A model generated the notes under the pieces. It saw nothing but the letters and a program-made list of their open reading frames with translations. It did not search any database and was not told where the DNA came from. Below are positions 15,885 through 24,520 of a stretch of DNA of 44,199 nucleotides, in pieces. Source of the stretch: DASRDS01 sp035569435 (GTDB lineage: Bacteria; Gemmatimonadota; Gemmatimonadetes; Gemmatimonadales; Gemmatimonadaceae); contig DATMNB010000050.1 of the NCBI GenBank assembly GCA_035569435.1, positions 1 through 44,199 on the forward strand, in the 5' to 3' direction. Within the stretch, counting starts at the first letter, position 1. The number at the start of each line of letters is the position of its first letter. Made by a program: the position numbers and the translations under genes.

Positions 15885-16339
15885 CGTCGTGGGTGACTCG
15901 GCGCGTCGTCCGCGTCAATCGGACGGCCACGGCGTGGTTCATTCTCCGGTTCATCGACAGCCAGGCCCAGTTCGAGTTCACCGAGCCCGAGCGCGTCGCT
16001 GAGATCGAGCGTGCGACGGGGGCGGTCGGATTTGACGCGCCCGGTGCGCGGTACCCGCACCGCGACGCGGCGGGGCGCTGCTCGTTCGAGGCGTTGGTGG
16101 CGGAATGCCGGCCAGACGACCCGGCGTTGGCGGCGCTAGCGCGCATCGTGCACGGTGCGGACTTCGCGGACGAGGTCGGACTCACGCCGGAGTCCGCGGG
16201 GCTGCGGGCGATCTCGCAGGGGTTTCCGCTGGTATCGACGAGTGACGCCGAGACTATCGACCATGCACGCTTCGTATATGACGCGCTGTACGCCTCGCTG
16301 AGACAACGTGGTGTGGATGCGCCTGCCGTCGCCCCCTAA
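15881..16339 (+). CDS. Stand-alone ChrB C-terminal domain protein
   Basis: The 152-residue protein has an ATG that overlaps the chrB stop by ATGA. It repeats the second domain of ChrB: VTRRVVRVNRTATAWFILRFID, FDAPGARYPHRDAAGRCSFEAL, IVHGADFADE and FVYDALYASL. It lacks the N-terminal PaaX-like part and so probably does not bind DNA itself. It could be a ligand-binding partner of the upstream ChrB or an enzyme-like domain. Tandem full-length plus domain-only ChrB copies suggest duplication. It is followed within 10 nt by the TolC-like gene. Confidence 0.88.
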   Translation: MTSWVTRRVVRVNRTATAWFILRFIDSQAQFEFTEPERVAEIERATGAVGFDAPGARYPHRDAAGRCSFEALVAECRPDDPALAALARIVHGADFADEVGLTPESAGLRAISQGFPLVSTSDAETIDHARFVYDALYASLRQRGVDAPAVAP

Positions 16340-16349
16340 GGTAGTCCGC

Positions 16350-17771
16350 GTGCTGTCATTCCGTCTGTTGTGTGGCGTCGTCGCCCTCGGCTGTGGCTCG
16401 GCCCAGGTCGCGCGCGGGCAGAGTGCGCCGGCGGCATCGACGAGCGCCGATAGCGTCCTCACGCTGTCCGATGCGATCCGACTGGCGGACGCGAACTTTC
16501 CGCTGCTCCGGGCGCGGGACGAGGATGCGCGCGCGGCCCATGAGGTGCTGGTCCGCACGAAAGAGACCTATCTGCCGTCGGTCGACCTTGGCGGTCAGAT
16601 CTCGCGGGCGACCGACAACAACCTCACGGGCCTCTCGTTCAGCCAGAGTGTGATCCAGCCGATCACGGGCATCGTGCGCGCGGACAACGAGAACAATTTG
16701 ATCTACGGGAGCGCGGTCGGGGCGTCGGTCACGTGGACGCCGTTCACGTTTGGCCGGCGCGAGGCGGAGGTGCGCGCGGCGCATGGCGAGCTGACGCGGG
16801 CCTCGGGTGTCGCCGCGGGGCAGCGATTCCAGCATCAGCTGGACGTGGGTGCCTCGTACATGACGGCGTTGGCGGCCGAGGCGCTCGTGCGCGTGCAGCA
16901 GGGGAACGTGGACCGCGCATCCGAGGTGGTCCGGTCGGTCGAAGCGCTGGCGCGCAGCGGGCTGCGCGCTGGTGCCGACAGCCTGTTGGCCGAGGCGGAC
17001 GCGTCGCATGCGCGGCTCACGCTGTTCGCGGCCCAGCGGGACGTGACGGCGGCGCGACGTCTGTTGGCCGAGGCGATCGGCGGGTCGCCCGGACAGCGCG
17101 CGCTCACGGCGGGGCTCGAGGGGCAGCGTCTGCTGGATCAGCTCCCGGACTCCATGGTGCCGGCGACGCCGAGTTTCGACGCGCATCCACTGGCGGCGCC
17201 GTTTCACGCGCGGGTCGACGCGGACGCGGCGCAACGGACGGCGATCGCGCGATCGCTGTTTCCGACGGTGAGCCTCCTCGGGGCCGCGTTTGGTCGCGGA
17301 TCGGGGGCCAATGCGAATGGCCAGTTCGATCCCAGTTTGTCGGGGATCGATCTCACGCGATTCAACTATGCGGTCGGTGTGTCGGTCGGACTGCCGCTCT
17401 GGAACCTGTTCTCGGCGGGCCCGCGGATCGGCGAGGCCGCGGCGCATGAGCGCTCGGCGGCCGCCGAATACGATGGCGAGTTGCAGCATCTGGCCTCGCA
17501 GCGGGACGTGGCGGCCGCGGATTTCGCGCTGGCGCTCCGGGAAGCGGCGGAGACGCCGGTGCAGCGTGCCGCGGCCGCGGGGGCCGCGCAGCAGATGAAC
17601 GTGCGGTATGGGGCAGGGTTGGCGACGCTGGCGGATGTCGCGCAGGCGCAGCTGGCGCTCACCCGCGCGGAGACCGACGACGTGCTCGCTCGGCTCGGCG
17701 CGTGGCGCGCGCGACTGGCGTTGGCGGGCGCGAACGGTGATCTCACGCCCTTTCTGGCGCTCGTGCGATGA
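16350..17771 (+). CDS. TolC-family outer-membrane efflux protein
   Basis: I chose the GTG at 16350, which gives a clean signal peptide (LSFRLLCGVVALGCG ... QVARG); an ATG at 16317 inside the preceding gene is an alternative. The mature protein (about 450 residues) has two OEP repeats with long helical stretches, starting LTLSDAIRLADANFPLLRAR and, in the second half, NYAVGVSVGLPLWNLFSAG followed by RIGEAAAHERSAA. That is the usual TolC organisation of an outer-membrane channel with a periplasmic helical barrel. It overlaps the RND pump gene by ATGA, so the two are translationally coupled and should form one tripartite pump with the adaptor at 20946-22187. Confidence 0.92.
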   Translation: MLSFRLLCGVVALGCGSAQVARGQSAPAASTSADSVLTLSDAIRLADANFPLLRARDEDARAAHEVLVRTKETYLPSVDLGGQISRATDNNLTGLSFSQSVIQPITGIVRADNENNLIYGSAVGASVTWTPFTFGRREAEVRAAHGELTRASGVAAGQRFQHQLDVGASYMTALAAEALVRVQQGNVDRASEVVRSVEALARSGLRAGADSLLAEADASHARLTLFAAQRDVTAARRLLAEAIGGSPGQRALTAGLEGQRLLDQLPDSMVPATPSFDAHPLAAPFHARVDADAAQRTAIARSLFPTVSLLGAAFGRGSGANANGQFDPSLSGIDLTRFNYAVGVSVGLPLWNLFSAGPRIGEAAAHERSAAAEYDGELQHLASQRDVAAADFALALREAAETPVQRAAAAGAAQQMNVRYGAGLATLADVAQAQLALTRAETDDVLARLGAWRARLALAGANGDLTPFLALVR

Positions 17772-20700
17772 TCCGGGCTGCGCTGCGTTCCCCCGTGACG
17801 GTCCTCGTGATCGTGATCGCGGCCGTCGCATTTGGCGTGCTGTCGATTCGCCGCCTGCCGATCGACATCCTGCCCAAGCTCTCGACGCCGACGGTGTACG
17901 TGGCCCAACCATACGGGGGCCTCTCGCCGGCGCAGATGGAAGGGTATGTGACCTCGTATTACGAGTACCACTTTCTCTACGTGACCGGAGTCAAGTTCGT
18001 CGAGTCGAAATCGATCCAAGGCGTGGCGCTCATCAAGCTTCAGTTCCATGACGGGACGAACATGGACCAGGCGATGGCCGAAGTCGTCGGCTACGTCAAT
18101 CGCGCCCGCGCGTTCATGCCACCCGGGACGGTGCCGCCCTTCATCATCCGGTACGATGCGGGGAGTGCGCCAGTTGGCCAGCTCGTGTTCCAGAGTCCGG
18201 TGCGCCCGCTGGGCGAGATCCAGGATCTCGCGCTCTTCCGTGTCCGGCCGATGTTTGCCGCGTTGCCGGGCGTGTCAGCGCCGCCCCCCTTTGGGGGCAA
18301 CCAGCGGACCGTCCTTGTGCGGGTCGATCCCACCAGGCTCCGGAGCTATGGGCTGAGTCCGGACGCCGTGGTGCAAGCCGTGGCGCGAGGCAACACGATC
18401 ACGCCCGCGGGGAACGTCCGCGACGACAGTCTCACGATGCTCACGTCGTCGAACGCGGTCGTGTCGAACATCGGCGACCTCGCCAAGATCCCTTTACGGA
18501 CCGCCAGTGGGGGCGTCACGGCGGCCGTCTATGTCGGCGATGTGGCCACCGTCGAGAACGGGACGGACGTCCCGACCGGGTACGCGCTGATCAACGGCAA
18601 GCGGTCGGTCTACATCCCCGTGACGAAACGCGCGGACGCGTCAACGTGGGACGTCGTGCACCAGGTCAAGGCGGCGCTGCCGTCGATGCAGAGCGCGCTC
18701 CCGGACGACATTCACGTCTCGTTCGAGTTCGATCAGTCGGCGTATGTGGTCGCGGCGCTGCGCAACCTGGTCACCGAAGGGGCGCTCGGCGCCCTGCTCA
18801 CGGGCCTCGTCGTGCTGCTCTTTCTGGGCGACCGCCGGAGCGCGCTGATTGTGGTGGTCACGATTCCCGTGGCGCTGCTCGCCGCCGCGGTGGGGCTGTC
18901 GTTGGCGGGGCAGACGATCAACGTGATGACGTTGAGCGGACTCGCGCTCGCCGTCGGCGTGCTCGTGGACGAGGCGACGGTGACGATCGAGAACATCCAT
19001 CGACACCAGGAGTCGGGGCAACCCATCGGCCGCGCCGTCTATGACGCCGCGCGCGAGATCGCGCGGCCCAAGTTGCTCATCCTGTTGAGCCTCCTGGCGG
19101 TGTTCGCGCCGGCGCTGTTCATGACCGGGACGCCGCGGGCGATGTTTCTGCCGCTCTCGATGTCGGTGGGCTTCGCCATGATCGCCTCCTATCTGCTGTC
19201 GCAGACGGTCGTGCCGGTGTTCGCGAACTGGTTCCTCGCGCGGGAGCCGGTACATGCTGGACGGTTTGCCCGGCTGGTCGCGCGGGGGCAGGTGTGGTTC
19301 CGTGCGCGGTTGGCGCGCCTCTCGGATCGACGCCGGCCGGTGCTCATCGGGTATGCGGTGGCGGCCCTGCTCGTCATCGGGCTCGCGTCGCGGTTCATTG
19401 GCTCGGCGATATTGCCGCCGGTCGATTCCGGGCAGTTTCAGTTGCGACTTCGGGCGCCGACCGGGACGCGGCTCGAGCGGATGGAGGAGCGCGTGCGGGC
19501 GGCGCTGGCGTTGATCGACGAGACCGCCGGTCCTGGCAACGTCGCGATCACGTCCACCTTTGTTGGGACGCAGCCGCCGAGTTACCCGATCAACACCGTG
19601 TACCTGTGGACGAGTGGGCCACAGGAGGCGGTGTTGCTCGTCCGCATGGCACCCACCGCGCGCATCTCGCTGGAGGCGTTCCGCGAGCAGCTGCGTGCGG
19701 CGTTTCACCAGCAGATGCCGGATCTCTCGCTCTCGTTCGAGCCTGGGGATCTGGTCGATCAGGTCATGAGCGAGGGGGCGACCACGCCGGTCGAGGTGAT
19801 CATCACGGGCCGCGATCTGGCGCAGAGTCGCGCGTACGGCGACAAGCTGCGTCACGCGCTCGAACCGTTGTCGTTCCTCCGGGATGTCGGCTACGCGCAA
19901 TCGCTCGACTATCCGACGATCGCGGTGGACGTGGATCGGGCGCGGGCGGGGTTGCTCGGGGTGTCCGTCGCCGAGGTCGGCCGGTCGCTGGTGGCGGCGA
20001 CATCGTCCAGTCGATTCACAGAGCCCAACTACTGGTTGGATTCGACGACCGGGACGGCGTATCAGGTGCAGGTCGAGGTGCCCCAGGCACTGATGTCGAA
20101 CATCGGGACCGTGGAGCGCATCCCCGTCCAGACGGTGCGCGCGTCGGATCGGGAAGGGGGTGGCGATGCGCCCCTCTTTGTCGGCGACCTGGCGACGCTG
20201 TCGCGCGTCGCCACGGTCGGCGAGTATGACCGGCTGAACCAGCAACGGATGCTCACGCTGACGGCGAACCTGCACGGGGCGGACCTGGGTCGGGCGCGCG
20301 ATGGCGTGCGCCGGGCGATCGCCGCAGCCGGCACGCTTCCCAAAGGGACGACAGTCACCGTGCGGGGGCAGATCGATCTGCTCGACCAGATGTTCGGCGA
20401 GCTGCGCGGCGGGCTCGTGCTCGCGCTGTTCGTGATCCTGCTGCTGCTCGCCGCGACGTTTCAATCGTTCCGGCTGGCGCTCACGGTGTTGTCGACGGCG
20501 CCGGCCGTGGCCGCGGGCGCGCTGCTGCTCCTCGTCGTGACAGGAACGACACTCAACATTCAATCGTTTTTGGGGCTCATCATGGCGCTCGGCATTTCGG
20601 CGGCCAACGCGATTTTGCTCGTCACGGCCGCGGAGTCGGCGCGGACCGCGCCTGGGCCGCTGCATGGCGATGCGCGCGGTGCCGGTCTGCACGCGGCCGA

Positions 20701-20953
20701 GCTCCGGCTCCGGCCGATCCTCATGACGACGTGCGCCATGACGGCGGGGATGATACCCATGGCGCTGGGGCTGGGTGAAGGCGGCGCGCAGACGGCGCCG
20801 CTCGGCATCGCGGTGATTGGCGGGTTGCTGGCGTCGACGCTCGCCGCGCTGGTGGCGCTGCCGCTCATCTATGGGTTGGTGCAGCGCTCGGCGGGCACAG
20901 GATCCCGATCACTCGATCCGGATGACCCGAACGGGGTGTACGCGCATGCATGA
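17768..20953 (+). CDS. RND-family efflux pump permease (AcrB/HAE-like)
   Basis: The 1061-residue inner-membrane pump starts at the ATG at 17768. Its first membrane helix begins within 15 residues, and a large periplasmic loop follows (LSTPTVYVAQPYGGLSPAQME). A central membrane bundle carries the charged motif GVLVDEATVTIEN in the region where AcrB-type proteins bind protons. A second periplasmic loop and a C-terminal bundle (QSFLGLIMALGISAANAILL) complete the duplicated RND layout. Length is normal for the family. The VDEATVTIEN motif is unlike the heavy-metal CusA motif, so organic or oxyanion substrates are possible; the substrate is unknown. It is coupled to TolC upstream and overlaps the adaptor gene downstream by 8 nt. 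Confidence 0.95.
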   Translation: MIRAALRSPVTVLVIVIAAVAFGVLSIRRLPIDILPKLSTPTVYVAQPYGGLSPAQMEGYVTSYYEYHFLYVTGVKFVESKSIQGVALIKLQFHDGTNMDQAMAEVVGYVNRARAFMPPGTVPPFIIRYDAGSAPVGQLVFQSPVRPLGEIQDLALFRVRPMFAALPGVSAPPPFGGNQRTVLVRVDPTRLRSYGLSPDAVVQAVARGNTITPAGNVRDDSLTMLTSSNAVVSNIGDLAKIPLRTASGGVTAAVYVGDVATVENGTDVPTGYALINGKRSVYIPVTKRADASTWDVVHQVKAALPSMQSALPDDIHVSFEFDQSAYVVAALRNLVTEGALGALLTGLVVLLFLGDRRSALIVVVTIPVALLAAAVGLSLAGQTINVMTLSGLALAVGVLVDEATVTIENIHRHQESGQPIGRAVYDAAREIARPKLLILLSLLAVFAPALFMTGTPRAMFLPLSMSVGFAMIASYLLSQTVVPVFANWFLAREPVHAGRFARLVARGQVWFRARLARLSDRRRPVLIGYAVAALLVIGLASRFIGSAILPPVDSGQFQLRLRAPTGTRLERMEERVRAALALIDETAGPGNVAITSTFVGTQPPSYPINTVYLWTSGPQEAVLLVRMAPTARISLEAFREQLRAAFHQQMPDLSLSFEPGDLVDQVMSEGATTPVEVIITGRDLAQSRAYGDKLRHALEPLSFLRDVGYAQSLDYPTIAVDVDRARAGLLGVSVAEVGRSLVAATSSSRFTEPNYWLDSTTGTAYQVQVEVPQALMSNIGTVERIPVQTVRASDREGGGDAPLFVGDLATLSRVATVGEYDRLNQQRMLTLTANLHGADLGRARDGVRRAIAAAGTLPKGTTVTVRGQIDLLDQMFGELRGGLVLALFVILLLLAATFQSFRLALTVLSTAPAVAAGALLLLVVTGTTLNIQSFLGLIMALGISAANAILLVTAAESARTAPGPLHGDARGAGLHAAELRLRPILMTTCAMTAGMIPMALGLGEGGAQTAPLGIAVIGGLLASTLAALVALPLIYGLVQRSAGTGSRSLDPDDPNGVYAHA

Positions 20954-22187
20954 ACGGTCGCGAGGCATGGTGGTGGCAACGTTCGCGGTCGGCATGGGCG
21001 TCAGTCTGGCCGTTGGCGCGTGCGCGGACCGAACCACAAAAGCGGCCGCCGGCGGCCAGGTCGGCAGCCCGACCGAGCGACGACGCGACCCCGTGTCGGT
21101 GCACGTGATCCACCTGGTATCCGAGCGACGCGCGCGAGCCGTGACGCTCCCGGGTGAGCTGCGCGGCTTTCAGGAAGTTCGTATCTATCCGAAGGTCACG
21201 GCGTTCGTGCGGGCACTCTATGTCGACCGGGGGTCGGTCGTGCGTAAGGGACAGGTGCTCGCGCGGCTCGACGCGCCGGAACTGGTGGCCCAGCGCACCG
21301 GTGGCACGGCCGGGGTCGCGTCGGCCGACGCCCAGTTGCAGGCGGCGCGGGCCAAGTATGAGGGCGACGTCGACACGTACCGACGGTTGCAGGAGGCGGC
21401 TCGCACGAGCGGGGTCGTCGCTCCGAATGAACTCGAGCGGGCGCGGAGCGCCGCCGCCGCCGACAGCGGCGGGCTTGTCTCTGCCGAGCGGCAGGCGGAC
21501 GCGGCGCGGTCGACGCTCAAGTCCGTGAGCGACGTGGCCGCATATTTGACGATTACCGCGCCGTTCGCAGGTGTGATCACGCAGCGTGGCGCGGACTCCG
21601 GTGCGCTTGTCGGGCCGGGCACTGGCGGGGCAACGCAGGCGATGTTTGCGCTCGCCGAGGCGCACACGCTGCGACTGGTCGTCGCGCTGCCCGAGTCGAA
21701 CGCCGGCGCCCTCCTTGGCAGTGGGGCTGGACCCGAGGTCGCGACCTTTCAGCTCCGGGCCATTCCCGGCAAGGTGTTTACCGCCGTCCTGAGCCGCCGG
21801 GCGCATAGTCTCGACGAGCAGACTCGCACCGAGGCACTGGAGTTCGATGTGCCGAACGCGGACGGCCAGCTCAAGCCCGGGATGTACGCCGATGTGACGT
21901 TGCACGTGAGCCCGACGGAGCCCGGGTATTACGTGCCGGTGTCGGCAGTGTCCGCGTCGACGCAGGGCGTATTTCTCATTCGGGTGCAGCGCGACGTCGC
22001 CGAATGGGTGCCGGTGCAGCGGGCGGACGCCACGAAGGATACGGTGCGCGTCGTCGGGGACCTGCACGACGGGGATGCGGTCGTCATTCCCGCGACGGAG
22101 GAGCTGGCGCGCGGGAGCCGAGTCTGGGTCGCGGGTGACTCGATGTCCACGCGACGAGGTGGCGAGACTCGTGTAGGGCCGACCTAG
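20946..22187 (+). CDS. RND periplasmic adaptor (membrane fusion lipoprotein)
   Basis: The 413-residue protein starts at the ATG at 20946, overlapping the pump stop; an internal ATG at 20967 is an alternative. The signal sequence ends in LAVGAC, a lipobox, so it is likely lipid-anchored in the inner membrane. The mature chain follows the adaptor plan: a lipoyl half-motif (RGFQEVRIYPKVTAFVRALY, RGSVVRKGQVLARLDAPEL), a coiled-coil hairpin, the second lipoyl half (LTITAPFAGVITQRG), and a beta-barrel with a membrane-proximal domain (GQLKPGMYADVTL). It links the RND pump at 17768 to the TolC channel at 16350. Confidence 0.92.
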   Translation: MHERSRGMVVATFAVGMGVSLAVGACADRTTKAAAGGQVGSPTERRRDPVSVHVIHLVSERRARAVTLPGELRGFQEVRIYPKVTAFVRALYVDRGSVVRKGQVLARLDAPELVAQRTGGTAGVASADAQLQAARAKYEGDVDTYRRLQEAARTSGVVAPNELERARSAAAADSGGLVSAERQADAARSTLKSVSDVAAYLTITAPFAGVITQRGADSGALVGPGTGGATQAMFALAEAHTLRLVVALPESNAGALLGSGAGPEVATFQLRAIPGKVFTAVLSRRAHSLDEQTRTEALEFDVPNADGQLKPGMYADVTLHVSPTEPGYYVPVSAVSASTQGVFLIRVQRDVAEWVPVQRADATKDTVRVVGDLHDGDAVVIPATEELARGSRVWVAGDSMSTRRGGETRVGPT

Positions 22188-22228
22188 TCGCATCGCACCC
22201 TGAGTCACCTTCATCCCGAGGTCCTCTG

Positions 22229-23230
22229 TTGCATCTCCGCCACCCGCTGTCGTATCTGATCGGCGTCGCCTCGCTCGTCGCTGTGTCCGCACCGCCGGTG
22301 TTGCGGACCGTGGCCGACATCCCGATGCCGGGACCGGCCGTGCGATTCGACTATCAGAGTCTCGACACGGCAACGAATCGGCTGTTCATGTCGCACATGA
22401 ACGCCGGGCAGCTTGTGGTCTTTGATGTGAAGACCCGGACGGTGGTGCGCGCGCTCGACGGCTTCGAGCGGGTCCGCGGCGTCCTGGCAGTGCCCGAGGA
22501 GGGGCGGGTCTACGCGTCCGCGTGGGGCAGACATCAAGTCGTGGTCGTGGACGCGACGAGCCTGGCGGTGATGGCGCGCGTGGACGGGGTGAGTGATCCG
22601 GATGGCCTCGCGTACGCACCGGGCCCGCGCCGGGTATTCGTCTCCAACGAGCAGGGGAACGCGGACGACGTCATTGATGCGCACACGAATCAGTTCGTGA
22701 CCGAGCTGAAACTCGACGGCGAGGCGGGCAACACGGTGTACGACCCTGTGTCCCGGCACATTCTCGTTGGCGTCCACGGGAAGAACGAGCTGGTGACGAT
22801 CGATCCTGGGAGCGCCACAATCCTCGCGCACACCCCGTTGCCCGGGATCGACGATCCGCACGGTATTGTGCTCGACACCAAGCGGCATCTGGCGTTCGTC
22901 GCTGGTGAGGGGAACGCGATGTTGGCCGTCGTCGATCTCTCGGCGATGCGGATCGTGCACACGTACAAGGTCCCGGACGGCCCCGACGTCCTGGCGTACG
23001 ATCCGGGGTGGCGACGTCTGTATGTCTCCTCCGAATCGGGCGGCGTGGCGGTCTTTACCGAGGCGGACAGTCCGGCGGGCGTAGGCCTGGTGCGCAACGG
23101 TGAGTTGTCGATGCCGCGCGCACACACGGTCTCGGTCGACCCTCGGACGCACCTCGTCTATTTTCCGCTCGAGAACGTGAACGGGAAGCCGCTGCTCCGG
23201 ATCATGCAGGGGGACCCGCCTGCCCCGTGA
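22229..23230 (+). CDS. YncE-like secreted beta-propeller protein
   Basis: The 333-residue protein is read from a TTG at 22229 with an AGG-containing ribosome-binding site; no ATG lies close in frame. The N-terminus (YLIGVASLVAVSAPP) looks like a signal peptide. The rest shows repeated propeller blades of the type VFDVKTRTVVRALDGF, VVVDATSLAVMARVDGV, LVTIDPGSATILAHT and LAVVDLSAMRIVHTY, as in YncE/NHL-like 7-blade proteins. These bind DNA, metals or partners, so function is not predictable. It lies 41 bp after the adaptor gene and may be the last gene of the efflux operon. Confidence 0.85.
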   Translation: MHLRHPLSYLIGVASLVAVSAPPVLRTVADIPMPGPAVRFDYQSLDTATNRLFMSHMNAGQLVVFDVKTRTVVRALDGFERVRGVLAVPEEGRVYASAWGRHQVVVVDATSLAVMARVDGVSDPDGLAYAPGPRRVFVSNEQGNADDVIDAHTNQFVTELKLDGEAGNTVYDPVSRHILVGVHGKNELVTIDPGSATILAHTPLPGIDDPHGIVLDTKRHLAFVAGEGNAMLAVVDLSAMRIVHTYKVPDGPDVLAYDPGWRRLYVSSESGGVAVFTEADSPAGVGLVRNGELSMPRAHTVSVDPRTHLVYFPLENVNGKPLLRIMQGDPPAP

Positions 23231-23247
23231 GGGGCCCATTGGGCGGT

Positions 23248-23265
23248 CTGTCAGGCTCCTGACAG
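23248..23265. repeat. Short perfect inverted repeat before the ABC operon
   Basis: CTGTCAG and CTGACAG form a 7-bp perfect inverted repeat around a four-base centre (GCTC). It follows the YncE-like stop by 18 bp. No run of T follows, so it does not look like a standard intrinsic terminator. It may be an operator for the ABC operon or a weak terminator. Confidence 0.5.
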
Positions 23266-23280
23266 GTCGCCTATCGTACT

Positions 23281-23292
23281 ATATCATGATAT
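23281..23292. repeat. 12-bp perfect palindrome covering the permease start codon
   Basis: ATATCATGATAT is a perfect palindrome in an otherwise GC-rich region, and the first two bases of the ATG of the permease gene (23291) are its last two bases. A regulator bound here would block transcription or translation initiation. If translation instead starts at the second ATG (23303), the palindrome becomes a plain upstream operator or -10 region. Confidence 0.5.
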
Positions 23293-24520
23293 GCCGAGCG
23301 GGATGAACTACCAGGCGTTGCTCGGATCGGCCGTGTGGGCCCTGCTCAGGAACAAGCTGCGAAGCCTCCTCACCGTGCTGGGGATTACGATCGGCATCGC
23401 GGCCGTCATCTGCGTCGTCGCCATCGGCAAGGCGGGGCAGGCGCGGGTCGAGCAGCAGCTCAACAACCTGGGCGACAACTTTGTCTGGATCGAGGAAGGC
23501 GGGCGCGCGGTCAACGGGGTGCGGACCGGGACGCACGGCATCAACACGCTGACGATGGCCGATGCGATCGCGATCAAGAACCAGATTCCCCTGATCAAGA
23601 GCGTCTCGCCCAACGTCGACGGGTCGACGCAGATCATCTACGGCAACCAGAACTGGTTCACGACCTATCGCGGGGTCTCGCCGGAGTTCTTTGACATCAA
23701 AAGATGGTATGTCGACCAGGGCGCGATCTTCTCGCACGACGACGTCGATCGCGCGGCTGACGTCTGCGTGATCGGCCGGACGGTGCGCGATCAACTGTTC
23801 GGCGCCGACAATCCGATCGGCCAGGTGATGCGGCTCCATGATCTCCCGTGCCAGGTGGTGGCCACGCTGCAGCCCAAGGGACTGTCGATCTCCGGGCAGG
23901 ATCAGGACGATGTCGTGATCATGCCGTACACGACCGTGCAGAAAAAGATCAAAGGGATCGCGTGGCTGGACGACGTGCTCTGCTCGGCGACGTCGGCGGA
24001 CGCCGTCAAGCCCGCCGGTCAGCAGGCGGCGGCATTGCTCCGCGACCGGCATCATCTCCGTCCCGAGGAGCCGGACGACTTCAATATTCGGAACCCGGAA
24101 GACATCATCAAGGCGCAGCTCGAGGCGAGCCGGACGTTGACGGTGTTACTCGTCGCCATCGCCTCGATTTCCCTTGTGGTCGGGGGCATCGGGATCATGA
24201 ATGTCATGCTCGTCTCGGTGACCGAGCGCACGCGCGAGATTGGCGTGCGCGTGTCGGTGGGGGCAACGGAGGAGGCGATTCAACTGCAGTTTCTTGGCGA
24301 GTCGGTGATGCTCAGTCTCGTGGGTGGCGCGGCCGGGGTAGTGCTGGGCGTGCTGGCCTCGACGGTCGGCGGACGCGCGCTCGGGTGGCCGATGCAGTTC
24401 GCGCCCGAGGCGGTCGTCTTAGCGGTGTTGTTCTCGGTTGCCGTGGGGGTCTTCTTCGGATACTACCCGGCGCGCAAGGCGTCGCGTCTGGACCCGATCG
24501 AGGCGTTGCGCTATGAGTGA
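23291..24520 (+). CDS. MacB/FtsX-type ABC transporter permease
   Basis: The 409-residue permease has one N-terminal membrane helix (LRSLLTVLGITIGIAAVICVV). A periplasmic MacB core domain follows (about 50-270, including VVIMPYTTVQKKIKG). Three C-terminal helices form the FtsX domain (TLTVLLVAIASISLVVGGIG, the cytoplasmic TERTREIGVRVSVGA loop, then two more helices), ending ARKASRLDPIEALRYE as usual. The ATP-binding part is a separate gene (25877-26605), unlike fused MacB. An ATG at 23303 could be the real start. Such systems export peptides, lipids or antibiotics together with an adaptor and TolC. Confidence 0.93.
   Translation: MPSGMNYQALLGSAVWALLRNKLRSLLTVLGITIGIAAVICVVAIGKAGQARVEQQLNNLGDNFVWIEEGGRAVNGVRTGTHGINTLTMADAIAIKNQIPLIKSVSPNVDGSTQIIYGNQNWFTTYRGVSPEFFDIKRWYVDQGAIFSHDDVDRAADVCVIGRTVRDQLFGADNPIGQVMRLHDLPCQVVATLQPKGLSISGQDQDDVVIMPYTTVQKKIKGIAWLDDVLCSATSADAVKPAGQQAAALLRDRHHLRPEEPDDFNIRNPEDIIKAQLEASRTLTVLLVAIASISLVVGGIGIMNVMLVSVTERTREIGVRVSVGATEEAIQLQFLGESVMLSLVGGAAGVVLGVLASTVGGRALGWPMQFAPEAVVLAVLFSVAVGVFFGYYPARKASRLDPIEALRYE

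Noticed and set aside
18641..20692. 683-codon open frame on the minus strand opposite the RND pump
   Set aside because: The translation is low-complexity Arg/His/Gln-rich sequence, typical of the reverse strand of GC-rich genes, and the RND gene on the other strand is unambiguous.
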